This document shows positions 55,601 to 64,000 of a DNA stretch of 64,000 bases, piece by piece. The DNA is from Gordionus sp. m RMFG-2023 (Eukaryota > Nematomorpha > Gordioida > Chordodea > Parachordodidae). The notes below the pieces were generated by a model that saw nothing but the letters and a program-made list of their open reading frames with translations, had not been told where the DNA came from and ran no database searches. The position numbers were made by a program, and so were the translations under genes. The DNA is taken from assembly GCF_954871325.1 (NCBI RefSeq), contig NC_088775.1, forward strand, positions 90,650,805-90,714,804, given 5' to 3'. Each line of letters opens with the position of its first letter. The first letter of the stretch is position 1.

Positions 55601-57779
55601 TTTAAATTTTCTAAACAAAAACTAAGCAAAGATAGCAATTACGTTGTTTCAAAAGTAGAGAAGTTTACTTTCAATATTCAAGGATGTACTTTACCATATT
55701 TCAGTGAATGTATTTATAAAATTCATTATAAGATAAAATGGACCTTTTTTTTTATCGCGTTTAAAGGAATATACCATTTAAATCTACAAAATAAATATAT
55801 AGTGAAATTGATTGTTAGAACAATATAAGAGATGAGGATCGCTATTGAAGATTTGTTATGATAGTTTGCAGTTTTAATCCTTCAACAATCAAAGTAATAT
55901 GATAAAAAAAAACTTATGTAACTGAGCATCCCTAAAATATTGGTACTTCTTTAGAGTGGTAATCGTTACAGTTGAAATTAGACACTGTAATAGCAATGTA
56001 AAATAGAGATCTGTCTTCCTTAAATAAGTTTAGCATATTTCAAATAACAAATTCATAAAAAATCTTCAAGTTTTTTAAAATTAGCGTTACAAATGAGATA
56101 TGAGAGAATAAGTTAATATGATATATAACTTGTCTTTCAATTCTTTCTTTATTGTAAAAATATATCTAATAATATTATAACATCATTATAGTTATAAAAA
56201 ATTAATTGAGGCTTTAAATTGAAATGATGACTATTTTACAATATCAATTTAATGTAATAAATGATTATAAAATATTAGCAAAATTTACCGGGGTAAAAAT
56301 GAATTTAAAGGATTTTGGTTCAATTATCGCGATTGGATAACATATCCATAATAATTATTAATTTAAATATAACTCACCCTTTATCTAGAGAAAACTACTG
56401 TTTAAATATAACCACTTTAAGATTAGATGTTGGAGTCGCCAGATGCCTTTATTTGGGAAATTTCAGGTTTTCATTATCTTTTCTGTTACTTGTTCAAATT
56501 TTTGAAATGACGAAAAAAATTTTTTTTTAAAATCAAATATTTCTTTTCCAAGAAACTTTTTGTCTTATATAATTTGGTAGCTAACCTACCAAAAACGACG
56601 GGCCTACCAGATATTTCTCCTACGTTCGATGATAAATCAAGAGATTTCAATGTTTGGTTTAAAATTTTATCTTTGTTTGTAAAACATTGCGTGATAGTTT
56701 TGCGTACATTATTTTAGATTTGCAAAGCTTTTTTGGGCAATTTGTTGTTGTTCTGCACAATTATTTGTTAATATAAATAAAAACCAGATTTTTAATTCCT
56801 ACCTAGAGGGGTTGTTTAAAGATCAAAATTACTAGGAATATCTTTCATCGCATCCACTTAGTTTTTCTTTGTCCATTTTCTCTATTTTCAAATTTTTAAT
56901 TTCAAACAATGCATTTACTTTTAATAAGATTTTTTTTAAAAGTTTTTCCTTCTGTTAACAAATATTTTAAATGACATAACATTTCATTCAGAGAAGAGAC
57001 CTTCAAAGGTTGGGCCTACCCAGGGTACTATTTTTTAGTAGGCCTAGTAAAAATATAGTTTTTATTTTTTTTCACTGAATAATAATAAATTTTAGTATTA
57101 CAAATAATATGATTACTTAGTTACACTGAAATATTGTTGGTTTTTAATATACTATAAAAATATGTATTTTATATTCTAAACAATTAATATTTCTATGTTT
57201 GATGAACGCATGGGGTGGGGGGGGGGAGCTCTCCGAAATTTTGACGAGATTCAATGATGACACGGTTTTGCATATCTTATCATTACACCCTCTCCCCCCC
57301 CCCCCCATAAATTTTTTAGTTATTAAATATGCCTAAAAAAAATTTAAAACATTTTTTTTTGTATCTCAATAAAAGAAATTTTTATTATAATTTTTTTTAA
57401 CGATAGCTCCATTCTATAATTAATTTTTTTAATTTTATAACATTAAGATAATAGGAAAATTATCATTTCTTAATTACGGAGATAAAAATATATAGATATT
57501 ATTAATTATTTAGATTTAATTAATATCAGAGTCGTCGTCGCTGTTTGCTAACACCTTATGAAGGTGGGGGATAAATTTTAGTCAAAAGAAAGAATGAATA
57601 AAAGAAGAAGAAATAGAGGAGAGAATGATATGAAGAAAAACCAAGCAGGGAAATGGTTTTGATCTTAGAGTATCAAATTTAAAAATAACTGAATTTTAAC
57701 TTTTATTTTACAATCTAAAGCAAAGTCATATATTTAACAATTAAAAGAATTAGAAACGTGCAAAGTCCTAAGGAATGAG
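55601..57779. other. Non-coding AT-rich stretch
   Basis: No gene could be supported; the 71-codon frame at 56315-56530 has no family match. A run of G at about 57214-57226 faces a run of C at about 57293-57306, each embedded in similar flanks, and could form a hairpin. ACCTACCAAAAACGACGGGCC and GGGCCTACCCAGGGTACTA patches near 56585 and 57010 may be ends of an unidentified element. Confidence 0.4.
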
Positions 57780-59830
57780 TTTAGAATTAAATGTTAAATC
57801 CTATCACTTCATTACTTAGTAGCTTAAGACTAATAGTAACAGGCCAAGAAGCATGCTGTCAAACAACTCAAAGCCAATCAGAAAAATGAAGGAAATCGGA
57901 GCAAAGTAACAAAATACTTAGCAACTAAAAAAAAAATACCCATGAAGACTCTACTCGAAATTTAGTCTCGAGATAAGTCAAATCTCAAATCTAAACAACA
58001 TACCGTCTAATGCAAGAGGGGTGGTCTTGCACTGAGAATTGTTATGGTCTCGCTAGTAGTCGGTATTGAGGGAAGGGGAATTAACCTGTAGAATGGGGAA
58101 TGGTCTGTGAAGAATATTGACTCTGAATGAATTAAATATTATATCTTTTATTATGTTATAAAAACTTCCACTTTCTAATCTTTACGCGATATTTATATTT
58201 ATATATATATAAGCCTCAAGTAAAACATTTTGTAAAAAAAGTAATATAAATTGATTCGGTAAATACAAATAATATTTAAAAAAAGTAATATAATATATAT
58301 ATACAATTTGCATAATAACTAGGTTTAATTTAATATATCACACGATTAACATTATCACCTTTAACCGACAATATCTAAATGTACAAGTATATTAACGTTT
58401 ATCACAAAAATATAATAACTTAATTTTGCATTGTTACTAATATGTAACACCGTCAAATAAAATTCTTATCGAAGTAACAAAATGCTAAGGGAATCAAAAT
58501 AATAACCTATATCAAACAACCTCAACAACCAATTAAATCCAAGAGTTCTACTATAACTTCCTTGGAGCTAGTTACCCAAAGGGAAATACAAATAAGCAAT
58601 CAATTCAATCAAAATCATGAGCTAAGTTAATCAACTTAAATTTTAAAAACCTAATATCCATTGACTGAGCAGCTAAAAACTAAGCAAATGGGCTAATCAA
58701 AATGAGTCAATCTAAGCCAAGAAATGCCTAAAGGTATAACGAAATAACGAAGAATAACGTAAAACACAACTAGCATCAAATCTTAAAACATGTTTAGCTG
58801 AACAGCTCCAAAAAATAAACTCACGACGATACAACTCGAAACATCACAAAGCTAGGTAAGACAAAACTCAAAGCTAAACAATATATCGTAACAAAAAAAA
58901 ATCTTCGCAAAAATAACAAATGCTAAGTAACTCAAAATATTAACATACATTAAAGCTACACTATACTTAGCCTCACAACTCTAAGCAACTTAAAGGCAAG
59001 AAATCTACTATATGCAACTCAGAGCTAATTGAGTTAAGGTAAGATAGGAATAAACAAGTAATCAAAATTACGAGGTTAATAGGTAATCAAAAAACCTACC
59101 ATCCAATGATTGAGCAGGTTAAGCAACTCATAGATAACTACACAGAATTAATCATTAAATGCCTAGAAGTATAACGAAATAGCTAAGAAAGTTAAACCCA
59201 ACCAATGATTAAATCTTAAAACATGTTTAGCTAAGCAAGGAATATTTATGACAAAGTATAAAATATTAAACAAACAAATTAAAGGTAAAACTATAAGATA
59301 GAACGATTTTTGATACACAACTCACGGTTAGGTGAACGAGCAATGTAAAACAATGTGACGGAAATTCTTCAAAGAAGCTAGAAACAAATTGTCCAAATTC
59401 TAGCTTCACAAGACTAACACCTCAAAGTTTAGCCACTCAAAGTCAAAGACTTCAGTATTCGCGACTCAAAGCCAAGTACCGGAGCATGAATAGATAAGTA
59501 ATCCAAAGTTGTGAGGATAAAATTTAATCAACTCAAAAATTTCCGTCACATTCTGCACTACGAGCTGAGAGAATAATAACTACCAAAATAAACCACATGA
59601 CATAACTATTCAAAATTAGTCTCGTAAAACTAGAAAACTCAAAGATTGTCCACACAAAGCCAATAGAATCATTATACACAAGATACTATAAATACTCAAA
59701 ATGGATGGCTTCTAGAAACTATGCCTCACAAATCAAGCAACCAGCTATGAGCTTTCCTATAAGCAACTAAGTTATTTTAAAAGCCAAATTTACAAAGCAA
59801 AGGCAACTAAACAATTAAATTTTCGAAATA
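57780..59830. repeat. Diverged tandem array, about 430-bp period
   Basis: Units repeat in order with heavy divergence: CCTAAAGGTATAACGAAATA (58728) and CCTAGAAGTATAACGAAATA (59161); AAATCTTAAAACATGTTTAG (58779 and about 59212); AACAAAATGCTAAG and AACAAATGCTAAG. Partial units extend to both sides. The AACTCAAAGCTAA word recurs throughout. Not coding in any frame. Confidence 0.6.
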
Positions 59831-60967
59831 AAGTGGATACAAAAAAGAATTCTTTCTATCTTCAAGTTTATATTTAATTTTTTTTTTATCATTTTCTCAT
59901 TTACGTAATTTATATATTTATTTTTTTTGTAAAAATAGCTTATATATAATAAACTATTATATAATAATAGAAATTATGTTTAATTTACTAAATTTAAATT
60001 AACTCCTTGTATTTTTCGAAATAATTTACCGTTTTTCTGGGATGAGTTCTGTAGAGATAGCCTCATACTTCTTCGAATTTTCAGCTAATATTCATTATAC
60101 TTTTTTCATTCATTGATTGTTAAAATTTATTATTAGATAAAATGTATTTATTTATTCTCCAATTCCAAACTAAGGTTTTTATTGTTGTGTTACTCCCTAA
60201 AAATTAAATGCAGTTAAATACCATTTAAGCTAATATTTAAAAAAATATATATTTCATCAAAATAAATGTAATGATTGTTAAGAATACTTAAAAAAACAAA
60301 TAATAATGCTTGTTGACGTTTGAAATCTTGCAGTTTCCACGTTTCGACAATCAGATAATGAATATAATAGTAATATCTATACAAGGTTACGTATATATTT
60401 TTGACTATGTAAATTAAATTGATTAATAATATATTCAATTTTGCATATTAACAACTAATAGTATACATGTAAAACAAAGTTAAAATACAGGAGTTAGTAG
60501 TAAGATTTTAATATATGCATAATATAAAAAATTTAAAACGAATTATGATGACAAGGTTGTCATCGTGTAGAAGTAAATAGAGGATTATTTTTTTTAAAAA
60601 AAAGCTTAACATGTGGAAAATTTACTCATCCATGAACTAGTACAATCTATCTTTGAATATCATTCTTTATCCAGTTGGGCAAATGTTCTATAATTTGATG
60701 AAATAGAAATCTATGACATGCAAAAAAAAAGAATCTGAATTCACCCTTAAAGGACCTTTATCAACGCGTTTCTTTTGTTTATAAGGATGAAAGATAGAAA
60801 GATAACCCCAAGTTTGTAGGATATCCAAGGTATTGGGTTGGTTTTAACATATGTATATATCCGCCAGGATTTAGAATAAATATTATATAAGGTTTACCAA
60901 CTGAATAAAGAACGATATACTAAAGAAATTCTTGATTATAGAAGTAATAACCTTGTACAGTACTAGT
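59831..60967. other. Non-coding stretch downstream of the GPCR gene
   Basis: AT-rich with no supported gene. It lies 3' of the minus-strand receptor gene, beyond the MITE. Confidence 0.45.
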
Positions 60968-61228
60968 TAGTCATCTGCATCGGTAATAATTTTTCAAGCT
61001 GGCCAGGCCCGAAATTTTATATAGAAATTAATTTTTTTAAAATACTCAAAATAAAAGATATGGAGTCTAGTTGTATAAATAAAATCAGATATTTTTATTT
61101 TACATATAAAATTGAGAAATTTAAATATATTTTAAAAAAAATTCCAAGGCCCGACCCGGTCCGAATCCCGTTCAGGTCGGGACGGTTTTAGACCGGATTC
61201 GGGCTTGGCCTACTTTTGCAGATGTCTA
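60968..61228. mobile_element. hAT-type MITE, GGCCCG family, complete with 8-bp TSD
   Basis: TAGTCATCTGCATCGG at the left and TTTTGCAGATGTCTA at the right, flanked by GTACTAGT at 60960-60967 and 61229-61236. GC-rich words (CCCGACCCGGTCCG, GGTCGGGACGG) sit near the right end. It lies 180 bases from the stop codon of the receptor gene. Confidence 0.9.
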
Positions 61229-61407
61229 GTACTAGTTGTGGATCACTAAATTATAAATCTATATAACATTGTATCAAACTTTTGGATAACGAAACATCCA
61301 TTTATCCATTTTTATATTACCACCGTACACAATTTTTGGTGTTAAATTTTTATGTTTCTTTCAAATATTAAAATATTAAAATATAAGATTTTTGCTTATG
61401 TAATTGG

Positions 61408-62895
61408 TTATTTTAATTTTCTAGCTCTGACACCTCTGTGCATGAAAAAGTAAAACATAGGATTGATCGCTGAATTCACGTATCCGGCCCAGTTTAATAG
61501 GTCGCCTACCCAATAAGGATCCTGGAATTGGAAGATTCCAAGCAAGAAATAATATAGAAAAAGAGGAATCCAACATATCATAAATAATACCAATATCGTT
61601 AGTATATAGTAAATTGCCTTTCGTTCTCTCTCAAAAATTCGAGAGTTCGTACAGTTTGGCTTATTCCGAGATGCATCAATGGCATTATCAATTGATGATA
61701 TGGCAATATTTACCATCGAATCGTTATTCACTTGACTTTTAGAGATCGTAAAAATTTTTGTTTCATTAACTATTGAAGTCTTTCCGTAAGTTTTGGCCAG
61801 AAATGAGTTGTCTATATTTTTTGGAAATTTATAAAGAGGATAAAAAAACACTCTTACCAGCCCTGAGAAACGTACTCCACCCTTTATTAAAGTTTGATTA
61901 GATTTTGGCATACTTTGAATTTTGTTCCTGAGACCGGATATGATGCTAAACAGGAAATATAGCATCGCTCCCAAAGGAATGAAGAATGATACAAATGCGC
62001 CAACTAGGGTTATGATTAAATTTGGCATAAATGTACATTGATTTGGGCCTTGCATGCCTATAATTTTCTCTACGTAGAACTTCGTAGCATTTAAATAATA
62101 TTTGAATCCTATCGCACTTAAATCAGTAAGAGTATTAAATATTGTCAGATTCTCAAAACCGTGAATTGGTGAAGTTGAATATCGAATGAATATGTCAGCA
62201 TAATCCCGATTCACATTTAATAATATAATTTTACTATTGTTGTTATGATAAAGATTAGCTCTACTTTCGTAACTACTTTGATGACATAGATCACTGTAGT
62301 TGGAGAATGAGTTGGCTACCACGGAATCTGGAAATCCTAATATGTAGGAAACGGAAATTGTCATACTGACAAACCACATTATACATATCACACTTATATA
62401 GGTTAATGATCCCCTCGAGGATGGCCGTTTGTTAGATGCAAAATTAATGTAAAAATGTGGAAATTTTAAAGCCGCGTATTGATCGAGGGCTAAGAAAGCA
62501 ACATGCCATATGCTTATGGTGCTAAACTGGATATCCAATATCTTGTAAGCCCTGCATACAGCCAAGGGTACTATTATATAGTTATAGTCACAATGCAGTG
62601 TCGTAATCTTACTATTCATATAAAGATTAAGTTCATTAAATCGTTTTTGGTTCAGCTGATTATTTAGGAAAGTATTTATTTTCAGTAATATATCGAATGA
62701 AATGACCAGTAGTCCATAGAAAAAGTCTATTATTGATAGAGAAAATATTATTATAAAACTCACATTTTTCTTGAAGATGCCGGCCTTTGATTTTAAGTAA
62801 AATACGACTATAAAACCGTTTCCAACTAATATTGTCATCCAAATGATTAATAAAATACTAGTTTTCGCTACGAAGACTACAATTGTAAGTTCCAT
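61408..62895 (-). CDS. Class A GPCR, biogenic-amine-receptor type
   Basis: Intronless, 495 residues, seven membrane segments, very short N-terminus (about 12 residues). Class A landmarks by residue: N26 (1.50, LVGNGF), D57 (2.50, LSIIDFF), C114 (3.25), D121 (3.32), W174 (4.50), S and P of SFFIP in TM5, CWIP 441-444 in TM6, and NWAGYVNSAINPMFY 468-482 in TM7. D3.32 with the W-GY-NS pattern of TM7 is typical of receptors for biogenic amines (serotonin, dopamine, octopamine), where D3.32 binds the amine. The extracellular loop before TM5 is unusually long (over 100 residues) with a cysteine (QCTFMPN) just before TM5, and the third intracellular loop is also long. The C-tail is only about a dozen residues, basic (RGVRARKLK). 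DRY is changed to DQY (138-140, codon CAA), which may alter G-protein coupling. The start ATG at 62893-62895 is the only one that includes TM1. Ligand is not predictable. Confidence 0.92.
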   Translation of the reverse strand: MELTIVVFVAKTSILLIIWMTILVGNGFIVVFYLKSKAGIFKKNVSFIIIFSLSIIDFFYGLLVISFDILLKINTFLNNQLNQKRFNELNLYMNSKITTLHCDYNYIIVPLAVCRAYKILDIQFSTISIWHVAFLALDQYAALKFPHFYINFASNKRPSSRGSLTYISVICIMWFVSMTISVSYILGFPDSVVANSFSNYSDLCHQSSYESRANLYHNNNSKIILLNVNRDYADIFIRYSTSPIHGFENLTIFNTLTDLSAIGFKYYLNATKFYVEKIIGMQGPNQCTFMPNLIITLVGAFVSFFIPLGAMLYFLFSIISGLRNKIQSMPKSNQTLIKGGVRFSGLVRVFFYPLYKFPKNIDNSFLAKTYGKTSIVNETKIFTISKSQVNNDSMVNIAISSIDNAIDASRNKPNCTNSRIFERERKAIYYILTILVLFMICWIPLFLYYFLLGIFQFQDPYWVGDLLNWAGYVNSAINPMFYFFMHRGVRARKLK

Positions 62896-63604
62896 AAACC
62901 ATAAAATTTAATATTGTATTAATATTGACAGCAGTTAATTTTAATAAAAGTTATAAATAAAATAAATAAATAGAAAGTTTTTAATTTCATAAATCATCAT
63001 AGATAGCTCTTTGGAATTATTTTTTATTAATTGTAAAAAATTTCCCTAAAATTAGGAATATAGAAATAATCCGCTTTTTATCTATATTTAGTAAAAAAAA
63101 ATTAATTTTAGTTAAAATAGGGGAATTCAAAATTAAACCTGAGGTCAAACGTATAAGCGGTTATTATCAACATTATTATTGATAGAATCTAAACTGAATT
63201 TGACACCCTTCAAAAATTTTGTCATTCAAATCTTAACACCAAACCTCTAAAAATGGCTTATGTTAGGGTCTGAATCATCTGCTATCATTATTCCTGTTTG
63301 AATGATTATTATTAATCAAATCAGTTCATTAACGTTTTTTCCATATTTTTATATTCAATTTGAACTGCGCCCAGATACTAAGTTAGCGTAATGAATTGTT
63401 CTCAACCTTAAAAATTTAATATTTCCTTCTTGTAACCAATAATTTGACAGAATAGAATCTAAAAAAATATTTCGGTCATATATCTCCGAGATTATTTATT
63501 TTTATAGAAATATTTTTATCGTTAATATATTTGTTATAATTCATAAATTAATTTAAATAAACGTTTACAATTTTGTTACTAAGTTTGCCTTCCGTTTCAA
63601 TCAT
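62896..63604. other. Upstream flank of the GPCR gene
   Basis: AT-rich, with no TATA box or initiator that can be singled out and no exon upstream of the receptor ATG with a usable donor. Any 5' untranslated exon would be invisible here. Confidence 0.4.
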
Positions 63605-63786
63605 TCAGAGAAGAGAAGAGAAGAGAAGAGAAGAGAAGAGAAGAGAAGAGAAGAGAAGAGAAGAGAAGAGAAGAGAAGAGAAGAGAAGAGAAGAGAAGAG
63701 AAGAGAAGAGAAGAGAAGAGAAGAGAAGAGAAGAGAAGAGAAGAGAAGAGAAGAGAAGAGAAGAGAAGAGAAGAGAAGAGAAGAGA
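63605..63786 (+). repeat. (AGAAG)n microsatellite
   Basis: About 36 perfect copies of the same 5-base unit as at 15414. Open frames on both strands are artefacts. Confidence 0.97.
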
Positions 63787-64000
63787 ATGGCGAGCAGGAA
63801 AAGTTTTCAATCCGGTTCAAAAGATTCAAACTTAACAGATACTATTTATTCTTTAAAAACCTAACCTATGCTTTGCTTCGGTTGATAATCTTTCTCCGTC
63901 GCCTAAAATTTTGTATCCTTGGAACTACCTTCTATCTTATTTGATATTATACATGATTTATGTTACTTATATAATTCTGCTTTAAGAGGACTTTAAAAAT
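63787..64000. other. Window end, nothing supported
   Basis: Slightly more GC-rich sequence directly after the microsatellite, with no recognised feature. Confidence 0.4.

Noticed and set aside
56315-56530. 71-codon plus-strand frame
   Set aside because: Low-complexity flanks, no family match and no second copy.
62660-62842. 60-codon minus-strand frame
   Set aside because: It overlaps the GPCR coding region in another frame and has no independent support.
63573-63944. Open frames of 123, 74 and 69 codons (RREEK or LFSS repeats)
   Set aside because: Translations of the AGAAG microsatellite; both strands are equally open.

Overview
The window looks like nuclear DNA of an invertebrate animal. 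It is very AT-rich, its genes are split by introns with GT..AG borders (one only 42 bases long), it carries a class A biogenic-amine-type GPCR gene, and it is crowded with non-autonomous DNA transposons, LINE fragments and long pyrimidine/purine microsatellites. No bacterial, plastid or mitochondrial features and no tRNA or rRNA genes were seen. The lineage cannot be named from this sequence alone.

1-7 kb: the 3' part of a member of an unrecognised gene family (plus strand, 755-3027), a decayed terminal exon of the same family (4423-4633), and a leucine-rich-repeat (LRR) gene remnant (about 5.66-6.55 kb). 7.4-37.5 kb: a direct segmental duplication of roughly 12 kb. Each copy holds one ten-exon minus-strand gene (A, 8424-19049; B, 26733-35532) for a secreted protein of about 410 residues. 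It has a signal peptide and two tandem modules, each encoded by the same series of exon sizes and phases. Between the copies lies a cluster of MITEs. Insertions present in only one copy (a LINE and several MITEs) are younger than the duplication.

38-55.6 kb: LRR pseudogene copies in both orientations arranged in nested inverted repeats. The outer pair faces inward at about 42.8 and 52.1 kb, and an inner palindrome is interrupted by a 2.2 kb hAT transposon with an 8-bp target duplication and a decayed transposase. A dispersed repeat in this region has a stretch resembling the Alu domain of 7SL RNA. A direct-repeat-bounded element that may be an LTR-type fossil lies at 52.1-54.2 kb. 55.6-64 kb: mostly non-coding, with a long array of diverged tandem repeats of about 430 bp (57.8-59.8 kb), a hAT MITE, and one intact single-exon GPCR gene on the minus strand (61408-62895) in which the DRY motif reads DQY.

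The main novelty is the two-module secreted protein family. Its exon borders and phases could be reconstructed by comparing gene A, gene B and the gene at 755-3027. I recognise no known domain in it.
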